A stretch of 64,000 bases of DNA from Balanoglossus misakiensis (Eukaryota; Hemichordata). Made by a program: the position numbers and the translations under genes. The notes under the pieces were generated by a model. The model did not search any database, had not been told where the DNA came from, and was given only the letters and a program-made list of their open reading frames with translations. The first letter of the stretch is position 1. Each line of letters begins with the position of its first letter. Positions 47,901-60,362 of the stretch are shown here, piece by piece. The stretch spans positions 7,316,001-7,380,000 of the forward strand of contig CM082577.2 in NCBI GenBank assembly GCA_040954595.2, read 5' to 3'.

Positions 47901-50900
47901 GGTGTGAAAATCCGTGTCAATACTTTCTGGAGGAGCTTTCTTTCTGGTGTCCACAGACAAAAAGGTGATCGTTTTAAACGTCACCCATTTGAAAACACCT
48001 GACTAATTCCAGTGATCGTCTTTCATCTGCGGTAGTGGACACATTATCCCACGCCTTTCGGACGGACAGTAATCAAACGTGTTCATTTCCATGAACATTT
48101 GTATCCACTTTAGAGTGTCTGCCCGACAAATACAGATAATTTGGTAGTTTAATGTTAAAAACAAGTCGTGTTCATTTCTTTCCTCACAATTCAGTCGAAC
48201 ATGTGACAGATTAAGCGAAATCACGGAGGTATGTCTTCGCGAAGAGCGTGTGATGCAAAATGTGCTTGTGTAGTCAAGATAACTGATCTAATTAAAAGGA
48301 GAAAAATGTGCAATGTCGTCAGACTCGCTTGTTGGACTACAAACAGTTCTTGCTATTGAATTGTTGCCGACTTGTTTTTAACATTAAACTATCAAATTAT
48401 GTGTATTTGTCGGGCAAACACTCTTAAGTGGATACACATTTTCACCAAATAACACAAAACACGACCCAGGAGTGACCACCATGATCTGACAGAGTTCATT
48501 GTGTTCTTCGTCTAGATATTTTTTAAATAACGTGATTTCTCTTATTTTCGTCTTTGTGTTTTTGTTTTCCGGGGTTTGTGGTCTTGCAATCTGAATGAGA
48601 ATTGTCTATCTCGAGGAGGCGAATATGTTTCTTGCGAAGTTCTCCGCCCCTGCCAGATACCACGATGGCACGAAAAAAATGGGTCTTGCAAATATAAACG
48701 ACGTTCATATCGACACGAGAAGAAAGGCATTGGTAATTTTGGCTCGTAAATTCCACGCTCGATAATCGTGACGCTTTTATGAACTCAATATACACCAGTC
48801 CACACTTTTTTCCATCATTAAACCCGCGTAATATCCGACAACCAATTAGATATCGCGCGCGTTTAACTAAACTACATGTACTTGTACCGCTAACAGCGCA
48901 GAAAAGTGCCGACAAAGACACGAGTGGAAGGCGATCTCCAGGTATGATTGTCGCACGTACCACGGGCCTAATCTTCGAAAGTGTTAGAAACCTCATCAAG
49001 GAACCGATACCAGCTGCTTTTCCTTCGAGTGCGCGTAACGAGAGGATTTGTCAAGTCGGCTTTCTGAAAGCGGGAGTGAGAGTAATGACAAGCTTTTCAT
49101 TGTGGTGCGTGTCCGCGGACCTTGATGAGGTGGGAATTAATCGATCGACGAGTACACGACGGAATACATGAAACACAGCCGGGCGTGCCGATGCGATCGT
49201 TTTCTGTTCCACGTTTTATTTCCACCCCCGAGATGAAACGATATTCGGGTCTGTGCAGGGGCAGCTGTTAAAATGTTTTGGAAACAGCACTAAGCTCAGA
49301 TGTTGGCTAAAACACTGTTTATACATCTACGCGGATCTGTGTTTTGTTTTGCATCTAGTACCTTTCAGTGAAGCGATTTCAGCATACCTTAAGAAATACA
49401 GCGTGACTACAAAGTTTGATTTTGAATTCGTTACAGTGCGCAAGTGAAAATTCTCTGCCAAGCTTTAAGCGTGCTGCATTCGAAGTGAGCTGCCCTCTAA
49501 ACGTTGATGGCAGTACAGTATTCGAAACTGCCAGGCCTTTTATAGCGGGCAGCGACAAATTTCTGCTAATAAACTCAACATCGCACGTTATTAATCGCAA
49601 GACACATTGCAAAATTAGTTTTTAGGGATATTAATACGCTTTAATGCCGTGAACTCGTTGGGCGGAATTTAACCGTGTAGTCGCTCGTTAAAGCTGCGAC
49701 GAGAATGCGGCCAGCACGCAGAAACGCCGTGTTCATGTACTCTGGACGTTGTCAAACTACAAAACAGACACGGCGACGGGCATTGTTACAAGTGGCAATT
49801 ACCAGTGTCCGTGTGTAAGCAAATAACAGCGGACATGAAGTAGGAAATTAACTCGGATCAACCGCCTGATCGTTTCGCCTAATACAGATGCTAATGAAGT
49901 GGTTCCGTCGTTAGAATTACCACCAGGTAATGGTGAAAAGCAAAAACTTCATTGCTTGCGACTTCTCCTTTGTCGAGCTCTCATAGCCGGGATTAGATCA
50001 ACACCTTTGGTTTATTGTCAGCCAGGTAAATCGCGATGATGTATTCCTGGTCACAAATCACTCTTAATCCTCCAGGAATCCAATTCATTGCATCGTCGGC
50101 CCATGCTTCTCACCACTTACAATTAGCGCGTAAATCTCGACCAGATCTCGTCGTCTGGCATCCGCTCGCACTTTTCAAAAAAATAGAGGGGCGTCCTCTG
50201 GGGGGTAAAAATCGCCCCACTCCGTGCTTTCTAGCAAGTTGCAGCGACAAAACATACATTTTACAAGCACCGGGGGATCGACATTTGAGTGTTAGATATG
50301 TAGTTGCTTTTTGAACATTTTCAACGCGAACAACTTTTTAAAATTCGAGATGCGCTTCGCAGTCGCGCTGACTAGCATAGTGCCCGGATGTTGGGTATGG
50401 CAGCTTTGCACGGGGTGCGCAACTCCAAATCGGGGGTCACGTGACCTCTGTGGAGAGATTGCATGATTGGTACGGTGTCACACCATTTGGTTAGACAGCT
50501 AGAAACCTGATTAATTCACACGGCTTTATTTGTATTAATCTCACCAGCGCGTGAAATATCTGATGAAATAAATTTATTTAATCTGACTTGAGAGGTACTC
50601 GAGTCTCGCATGCACGCTGCTTAGAGTCGTATACCGTTGGCCATCATGGTATTTTCATCATCCGGCCGGTGTACTCGTATACATCAGTCAATTTATTTTT
50701 CCATTATTAATGAATTTAGGAGTTTTAAGCTTTCCTGTACCGTGCAAATCTTCTGAGATTCGCAATTCGATATATCATTTGGCGAAGCGGGAAACGGAGT
50801 AAATCTTTATCAGTTGGACTGAGTCAGTGAAATCATATCTCAAAGTAGTGTAAAACGTCATGACATGATGGTGCATTATTTTTAAAAACTAAATAACCAG

Positions 50901-53900
50901 AATAATATTAAAAGTTGGCGACTTTGTCCCTTTAATAATAATTATTGTCTACCCTGGGGTGTCGTTTCTTAGGTGTACGTCACGTACTGGATAAGGTCAC
51001 GATAAGTTCATTAATACACTTTCATTGGTCGCACAGAAACGCGTTCTGCAAAATGACTGAATATTCGTGAGGTATTGCGATCACGGTTTAGGATTCACCG
51101 ATTGAAGAAGGGGAGGCAAATAAAAAAAAAGACAAATAAAGAAAATGGCGATATATCCTTTCCTTTGTCAGAGTGTTATTGTGTTGATCTTGTGAGTAAT
51201 ATCCGGCGACTAGCTTCATCGCTGTTTACTCTAGAGCGACTTCTCATCGATGGAGAATCTGCGACGAACTCTCCGCTATGATAAACACGACACGTGAAAC
51301 TGATCATGAAATAGCATTCAGTTGGTGTAGAAACCGAAGACGTTCGAGATCCAATTCTCGCGGTCGTGTATCCGGCGCCCGAGCCTCTCAGTGAACACAA
51401 ATCAATCATGAATATAGTTAACATTACACTGCGTTCTGAGCAACTTATATAACGGCAACGTGCCGGCGATGATAATGTAATAGTTTGACTCAATGTTAGC
51501 TTACCGCTCGCTGGAATGAGTTGTCCGCGCAGACACATATTTGACGGAGCACTCACTTTAACTCAAGCGAACAAATCAATATATTACAATCCGATGCGAT
51601 GACTGGCGCAGAAGTGGCTCTAATACAAAATCGATCGTCTCAACAGCGAGGAAGTGGATTTCGGTAATAAATCCCTTATACGCTCGATTTCTTGTTTATT
51701 TTGATTACGTGGCGTACTGGCGAGGGCTTCACATGCTGGTGACAAAATTGCAAATTCGGAGATATTGAAAATTGTCTGACGGAATCAGTGGCGAGGAAGG
51801 CTTCTCATCAGAGATATCTCCCACTTTGGCGGGAATTCGTTGAAGTGGGACTACGTGTTTCTTCCTCGATTCACTTCAGACGAAATGGCCTTTCGGTGTC
51901 AGGAAAAAAAAGAGCTTGAAGAATATCTGTGAACATTCCACTTCGTAATTAAGGCATTCAGATACGGGTAAATTGACGTAACTAGTTGCATCACGAATAG
52001 GGAGAATGCAAACATTGATGATTGAAACGCTTTGGTGAGCTTGTCTCGACGCGGTGATGAATTCTTGTGTAGGTACATACAATTCAGCTTGAGGACACAC
52101 GCGTACCAAATCAGAAGCACGTTTTGTGTACACAATGGGATAGCGTGGAAAATTGCCAAAGCTTTTTTTCTCTCGAAATTTTAAACAGTTCGCTGATAAA
52201 TTTTAGTTCATACGCACTAGATCGAATTGCGAAAAATAAACGCAGTGTCAACACGCCTTGGTTTAATGCAAACAGTCAATAATCATGTTCCGAGCATCTG
52301 CTATGATATGAGAAGTGGGGAGAGTTGGCACCTTATAAATCTAGCAACAGATACCCTAAAGGATACGGTTGATCCAGCCAATCACCTATTTTCACTTGTG
52401 GCCGCTTGAAAAGTGCGCCACCGCATAGAATTTAGCGCGGTGACCATTGCGTCAGAAGTGGAAAGGTCAGAAAATAGCTAGAACCCAATAAATTATAAGC
52501 GTGCCATCCTTATGTCAAATCTACCAAGCTCACACATGTACATGTGTGCAGGCCCCGTAGTTACTACAACTTTCTTCACCAGAGCACAGCCCTGCCGAGT
52601 CCGACGACCTCTGAAAAATAATACTCGACTAGCCAATAAGCGCATTTGGTAAGGAAAATGTCTTGATTGAAGTGACGTTCATCATAGTCTGCCAAATGCA
52701 TGATGGGTAAAATTTATAACAGTTAATCGAGTTATGGAGGTATATTATTTTCTTGTTCATTTTGATGTACGTATTGATTCCATTTGACGAATGTAGCCTC
52801 AGCGTTCCCAAATCCACAGGTTGTCTCTTCATTCTCAGTGTTGATAAAGTTAACTCCGCGCGGTTGAGTCACGTGGGTGTCGTCACTGTACATGTGCACC
52901 GTGTCTGTGAAAAAGAAACCGTGTTGCAAAGTCCTGCATTAACACGAACATGACGTCAGAACCGTACCCGTCCAGGCGCTATTTGAAGGCTGTGACCTCA
53001 GGGGTCGCCCACGGGTGTCACCCCTCACAGAACCGGTGTCCTCTCAGCCAAAACATAGTTAGACAATAATCATTTCAAAATAAACGCTATATTGTAATAT
53101 GTAAGTCAACATGATGTCAGTTTGGGGTGACGTCATCATCGTACTGAGCATTTGAAAGTTTCGTGGTGAGAATCCACGATGACTCATTTTAATATACGTG
53201 TTCAATGGATTAAAAACTCCGAACTTACTAATTCATTATGAAAAGTTAGATAATTATATAAAATGAATAACAGTAAACGAGTAGCAAAGTTTCTTTTCCC
53301 TCCATTTTTCAGGGCGTTTCAAGTCGTCATCCTCCCCTATCAATAGCATGATTCACATATCAAAGCTGAACCACAGACTTTGCAAGTCAAGTAGGCGGGA
53401 AAGTTCAATTACATTGTCCCAGTCTGAAAATAATAAATTGATTTGTTTTCAATGACCGTGTTCTTCTCGCGGCCATGTTTCAGTGGACACTGTTTATCTC
53501 TTGAAAATGACCCCACTCTCCTTAAGATATCGGATATCGTCAAAATGGTAGAGGGCACATGAAATGGTGTGCCCTGCCAACCGAGTTTACATGTTCGGCA
53601 ACACACGATATTAATACACGGGTCGAGATTTATGTGTCTTTCATCATGTACTTAATGATTCTGGCAACTTCATATTTCCAGTTTAGTTGTTCGCTTCAAA
53701 GCACCCGACCACTCTGACAAATTGTTTTCTGGAAAATCAAAAAAAAAAAAATCAGACTAATTTTAGCGCTATGGGTGCAGATCAACCTCACGCTACTGAT
53801 ACTCAATGATTTCCAAGCAGTATTACATGTATAAATAAATAGAAGAATGGGGCAAGCGATAAATTAAGCGGTGTGTGGGTGGGGGTGGTCCGACCTATGG

Positions 53901-53940
53901 TCGTAGGAAATAGACTGAACACGTCAGGCGACAAGATGTT

Positions 53941-54013
53941 ACAAGACAAAACAAGACAAAACAAAACAAAACAAAACACAACACAACACAACACAACACA
54001 ACACAACACAACA
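53941..54013. repeat. Pentanucleotide array ACAAG/ACAAA/ACAAC
   Basis: The array proceeds in ordered blocks: ACAAG/ACAAA alternation, then ACAAA units, then ACAAC units, suggesting stepwise spread of point variants. It is non-coding; the Val/Leu/Cys-rich minus-strand frame over it is an artefact. Confidence 0.9.
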
Positions 54014-57000
54014 AAAGAGAACAACGGAATATGTATTACAGAAAACATTAGAACATAGCTACACAATTGAGCAAAGCATTGCGATTATATTATTTACTTT
54101 CGCCCCATCTTCAAGGAAGCGTATTTTTTTCTGCGTGCAGACAGGTAGGCACGTGCGTACCCACCGTAAACCCACCGAAATACCCACAAGGCACCACAAC
54201 ATATAGCGACGTGACACCTGTTTACATTCGATGTTATGTATTTTGACCGGGAGAGGGTTGCTCTAGGAAAAACATTATACGTGTATATACGAGAACACAA
54301 TTCATATACCATCAACGACGGTTCCAACTGAAGGACGTATCAGAAATGCCATAATCATACCTGGCAGCGTGCTTGAAGCAACGGCGCGACGAATACCAAC
54401 GCGATTAACAAACAAACAAACGCGAAACACGCAGCCACAAGAAACGTCACCTCACACACAAATGTAATTAGACGGTATTCGCGAAAGAGGTTGAAGTTTC
54501 GTCACAGGCAGCGCCGAGTCGTCTGGAGTACCCACATGAGAGACAGATCGTGGCCCGTGTTCACGCAACGCGCAATTTAATATATTCCGCGCGTGTTTCG
54601 CTTGTTTGGACTTCGCTGCATTGCCAAGGTTACGGCGAAACCACACATTAACTCCAATGTGAAGTTTCGCGTGTTCTCGTTCGCGTTTTTGCTTTGTTTA
54701 TTGCTCTTTCAAATACAGCAGCTGGAATATATCTTGGAAGTTCCTTCCAATCTTCTCACCGCTGGGACCACTCGCCTTGGTCTAGATGAGGGGGGGGGGG
54801 GAGAGAATGTTGGACTGGACGGCGCCGGAATTAGTACTTTTCAATCTCCAGTTTTCCACTTCGACAAGCAAACCAAAAGATTGCCCACCCATAGGTTTAA
54901 CTTTATCTATGGAATCGGGTCACGTATGGCATAAACAGAAGAAAACAATACAAAAACACTAAATCGGGATTTAAACCACTATACCTCTGGTATTTAAATA
55001 GAACACGTCGAGAGAATGCAGCAGTATTTTTAGCTTTTGCCTTTTTAAATACTGCGCACACACTTTTGGCATGTGGTGATGTCTGGTCCGTTCCTGCCCG
55101 ACAGAGAGATATTGGCTGGGGTTGGTGCGGGTGTCAAAATTGCGACCTGTCATTCGAAATTTGGTAGTGACAGGGGGAGGCAGTCTTGTTTAATCTCGAT
55201 ATATTTAAAGCTGAGGGTAACTAGCTTATAAAAAGTTCAGAGGTGACGAGACCTTACATCAGAGAGACCGGGCCGATGTACAAAGGCCAGTATGTGGAAA
55301 GCAAGGGATATGTGTCCCACAGCAAGAGCCTGTTCTATACAGGCAATAACTCTCCGTGTCCTGTGTCATTATTAACATGTTTGGTAAAAAAAAGGTGCAG
55401 ACCCCGAGGGGACCAATCCTTTCATTATGTCGTTCTGACGTGTTTTGCATTCGCTCACATTGTGTAGTGTTTTTTAACCGACGGAGTGTTCATTTCCGCG
55501 CTTTTTTGCGCGGAGACGGGGGGGGGGGGGCAAAGTCTGTCCGAATTGCGCCCGCGGCTCATACCGTTGCGCTGATGGCGAGATCAGTGGCCATGCGAGC
55601 TTTTGAAGGGTTGTGTTGTTTCCGTGATTTTCAAGTCACCGGTCTCAGTGACCAACTTCGGCGTTTTTTGTTCGGCGTCTTTACATCGTGTTCGGGTCCC
55701 GGCAACTGAAAGTAGTAGAATAAATGGCGTGAAAATGAATTGCAAATGTGTGTTTAATTCGACTGTCAGATATTTTGGCATTTAAAGTTTGCAGGGAATC
55801 ATAAGAAACAGTTTTGAAGTAGAGTGTATTCACAGGAAATGATGGAGTTGGTGGAAGATTCTCACAGGTGAACACGCAGAATCGCAGAAAGGCGTCAAGA
55901 TGTAATGGCATGTACACAGAAACAGTACACGTCACAAGGTGGATAGACATGGGGAGATTGGGGCAGAGTGATACACATACAATGCAGGAATAACGACCGG
56001 CCAGACACAATCAGTGAATTTGTCTACATAATCTTCTTATCCAATACCAGGGGACACAATTGCTTTTTTCTCTCCAGTTGGCAAGCTCGGTTTTTACTGG
56101 TCTGTGCTAATTGTCCTATAGTGTTCCTCCCCCCGGTAAAATACATTGTTCGCGCAAAAAAAGAGCAACCGTTCCGATAAATAAGAACGCTGCTTACTGA
56201 ACGTAAAATTCAGGCTGAATTGCATGAACGGTTTCTATGCAAACTTTTCACACGACATTCACACCTTTCCGCCGCTCATTGTTGTGCGCAAGCACGTCCA
56301 TTGAGGAGCAGTTTGCATTTCCAGGATCGCTGCCCAACATGACGAGGGAAATAAAGAAAACAATGCGTGTGCATCAACTCAGGGGGACTGTGAAAGGGGC
56401 TGAGGTATTAGTCATGCGTGTGGTACACACAGTCAATACTGGGAGCGGTATAAACGATGGCTTGACTTCACTGGGACTATTTGAATCAGTTCTGCGGCGA
56501 AATCTCAGCCGAAATCTCGCGCCAACCGATCGGGCGAGACCCACTCGGCAGCACAAAAAAGCCAAAATGTCCGACGTCGACACTGTTTTCCCAGGACGCG
56601 CCATCTTTAAGCACACATCTCAAAAAGTGGAGAAGAAATTTCTCCACAACGTTTAATTTACTTGGGCCACCGGGACAATTTCAGCACACTAATCGCGGCC
56701 AATTGTCGACTTGGTTGTTTTTTGATATCCCCCCATTCAGGAGTCGTTCCAAAGCTACCAATTACTGACTCCACTTCGCAGGCCGTCTTTGTTCTCGGCG
56801 ATTCTTTACCGCAAGAATTTGGCGCAATAATTCCTTTCAGGTCCTTCAGAATTCAATTAACAGTTAGCACATTTAAGTGCTCTAGTGTTCCACTTGTGTC
56901 CAGGTGCAGTAAATATCCTTTCTTCGGCCCAAAACCTCTAAAAGCGTCAAACCCCCACCACAGTTTCTCGAGGTGGTTTCTTTTCTCACAATGTACATGC

Positions 57001-59964
57001 GAAAAGTGGTGCGTCGCATAACAAACAAGCTGGTGGGAAACTCTAAAGAGATGTTAACAGACGCTACTTGTCTCTGTCAATACTATGCTAAACAGGATGT
57101 ATGGGATTTTCACACCTAGGCGAAGCGTGTTACCCCGTCCTTGTTAGAAGCTACTCCACCAATTCCACTGTGCAGTAGGCGACAGAATGTTCTAAATCAA
57201 GCGCGGCATTAAGACAAAAAGTAACCCACCCACAGCCCGGACAGCCTTAAACTCTGCTCTTTCGGCACCCTCACTTCTATGAACAACTCAAAAGCCAGTC
57301 AGGCCCATATACTGCTACCCCCATCATGATGCCGCGTCGTAACAATTACCCCCCCCCCCTCCGCGGAACAGGGGCGTTTTTTCCCCCAGTTTCAAGGTAT
57401 TTCTATTTCTAAAAAAACGGGCCGGGTAAATGTAGCAGAACGCGTCAGCTCTCTTTGAAGGAAAGTTAAACATACCCGACTACTGCCCGAACACGCGGTG
57501 GGCGCTTTGTGGAAAACAACCGCCGCTTTATTATGCGCAGCCACTGAACGTTTACCGTGACTCGGGTACTTTGTTGGAAATCAAGTGGCCTCTCTTTATC
57601 CCCGGTTTTACTTTTCGTAAATCGTGGATCTGTTTACAGGCTGATGGGAGCCAATTGATCGCCGCAATTGGCCCTAAATCCCAGACATAAAGGTCTGAAT
57701 CAGGGGTTAATAGTTGCGATGCTTTTTTTTTAAATTGCAGCATTGACGCAACGGAGACTGAACACGGGGTCTGTCCGCGTCTGGTCTGCTTATGCTTTAC
57801 AGTCTATTCACTGTTGTCATTCCCACTAGACGCATGCGAGGTTGGTTCACAAAAGACCGAGGGGGAGGGGGCGGAATACGCAAAATCGCGAAGCGCGCTA
57901 AAACCTAGGAATCTCACACATCCTTGGTCTGGTTATATCGTGAGGTGGTCGTGGGGGAGGGATTCTATTGGCGAGTCGCTGTTTAGGCAGTTGTGTCGAC
58001 TAGCGGATAGACACCTGTGCGCGTACATGTTGATGATGAACATCCCGATTTTCAACATTTCCCATGAGCATCTTCGCACCATGCTCTGTCGATGAAAAAA
58101 AAGCCAAGAATACGCGAAAAGCGGCCAAAAGTTTGCCTCGACACCGGCATTCGCGCTTCCCGTCGCCCCTCTACCGCGGTGGCGAATCACGTCCCCCTTT
58201 TCCCCCGTGATTTTCATTATCTCACAATTAAGCACATTTTCGAGGGTGACGTTTTTATTGAGCCATTGATCTGTCACCATTGATCAATTTATTGGCCAGG
58301 CCCACACAAACGCAGTTCACACCCACGGGTTCCTTATTATGCTCCTCGCCATTGGGCCCCCGAGCAGATAGAGTTGTCAACAACTGGGTATACTGTATAT
58401 CCCCTTTAAAACAGCCTACAGCACTCAGGAGGCATGAGAAGTGGTAAGTCCGACATGAAACAACTTGGAGTTCGGTATTTGTAACCCCGGTTGAAAAGGG
58501 AGCAGACCAGGCAGCTAAGTCCATTTGATTGCTTTAGTCCGTTCTCAAGGCCCCTCTTTCATATCTACTTTGTGTGATGGACTAATAAGGCGCTGCTGGT
58601 CGACTACTTTGCCCGTCACGATCAATAAGAGCGAACAGACGTTACTTTAGATATGCCAGTTCCGAATAGAGTGAGAGAGAGAGGGGGGGGGGGGAACACA
58701 CCATACGCACATACACTGGTGTTCGCAATCGAAAGCGGCGCTCCTGCGCGCTCGACCGGGGCTAGTGCTATAGGCTGGCTGTCTGTTGGAGACTGGCCGT
58801 GTAACCTATACTCCGGCACTGTAAACAAACAGCGGAGGGGAATTCGATTTACACATAAACAGGCACTCCAACAGTAGTCCACGCGAACATGTTGCCATCT
58901 CCCGAGATTTTCCAGTGCCGTGACTTCGCTGAAAAGATGAAATGGGGGGGGGGGGGGGGATGGTGCAGCTATTTGCCAGCTGTCAGTAAAGGCGAGTGAC
59001 ATCTCGTGATGGCCGAGACTGGTCCGACCGCGAACACTGCAGACGATCGACGCGCGCGTCTGGGAGGTTCCCGCCTCCCCTAGTTGCGGTGTCGGTTAAT
59101 TGGTACTATCGCCATATCGATTGACTAAACACAAGTTTTGATACCGCTTTCAAACAAACTATCAATGACACTATAAAAAGCGATTAATTATGGGTATCAT
59201 ATCAGCATTTAAAACAAGATGTCTGGTGTAAGTAGATGGTCGGGTTCACAGGTAAATACACCCCAGGGGCATCGGAATTATTTTGCCGATGATAAACTGA
59301 TTCCAAAGTGACGGGGTTAAGACGGTGATTATTTTGAAATAGTGGCAGTGATAGAAAAAACAACAACCGTACAACTGGCCAGGACTGTTGGTCAATAGGA
59401 TTGTGATGTCGGATTGAGGTCACGATAGGCTTGACCCCTATTTCCATCAATAGACTCGGTTTACAATGAAACATAACGCCAGAGTGAGTCCATCTTCTAC
59501 AGTCAATTGATGGAGTAATGTCGTGGGACTGTCGTTGGAATTGTCAGCTCTCCGCTTACCAGCGCCCACTGCGACTTTTGACCACTGGCATAGCGACGTT
59601 GACGCGGCGGGAGGGTTGACGTTATGGCCCGCGCGCACACACACATAGCCGTCAAATCCTATTACCTAGTTAACACTTGCATTATCTGATTATTTTCCCT
59701 TAATAGCCGTGAATTGGTACTAATTAATGCAAGATAACTCTCGACAGAGGCGGAGGCAACGGACAGTTACTGGAGCCCACTGCGCAGGCGTCGACCGCTT
59801 TCTGGCTTCTGTATGGTTCAGCAAGCCCGTCCCCCGGTGATGATTAACGCCCGCCCATAGCTCACACCAACCCAAACACGCCACAGGCGATCAGTTGAAA
59901 TTGGACCCACGTGAAACGTACCCTTGCTTTCAGCACTGCACGGAGCCCGAGCCTGCCCCACGCT

Positions 59965-60362
59965 TATATATGCAAGGAGAGACATCGGTTTAACTACTGG
60001 ACTCCGCTGCTTTATTTACGGTTGTTGATTCCCTATAATTGTGAGTCCGGCTAGTCTTTTGTGTTGGCCTTAGTATTTGACAGCTTCGAACAGCGCTAGA
60101 TTGTCCTTGTAAAGACGATTGTACTATACGCGGCGACAAATCTACATGGTAGACTTAAAACACAACTCCAAGGACTGGGAAGGCTTCGTTCTGAGAAAAC
60201 TGACGCACTGACTCCGACGTCGTCGGTTGGTTCGATTTTCAACGTCACATCGCTCTCCCCGCGCGACTCGCTCAGATAAAAAGCGGGGGTCCAGTTCCCT
60301 TAGCCGTCGAAGCGAACCTTTCAGTGACAACAGTGGTCTTGTGACTCGCCGCCCAACCAACA
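59965..60362 (+). promoter_or_regulatory. Candidate netrin core promoter and 5' UTR
   Basis: TATATAT at 59965-59971 predicts transcription from about 59995. A possible donor GTGAGT at 60041 and a possible acceptor (CTTTCAG ending 60324) would remove a 5' UTR intron and with it a 21-codon upstream frame (60146-60211, ATGGTAGAC to TGA). The netrin start codon follows at 60363. Vertebrate NTN1 also has its start codon in the second exon (recalled knowledge). Transcript ends are untested. Confidence 0.4.

Larger units (their letters stand above)
38677..59960. other. 21-kb region without recognisable genes between DEG/ENaC and netrin
   Basis: Reading both strands I found no frame with family resemblance, no tRNA or rRNA, and no transposase. 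The longest open frames (48523-48999 -, 56237-56656 +, 44014-44436 -) look random. The region holds several poly-G/poly-C tracts, a pentanucleotide array, CRE and RFX X-box motifs and an isolated TATA-type promoter. The flanking genes diverge, so it is the likely cis-regulatory territory of both, netrin in particular. Confidence 0.6.

Noticed and set aside
48523-48999. 158-codon minus-strand frame in the gene desert
   Set aside because: No motif or signal peptide, and overlapping frames of similar length on both strands suggest chance.
56237-56656. 139-codon plus-strand frame upstream of netrin
   Set aside because: No resemblance to known families; the overlapping frame at 56481-56768 is equally open.
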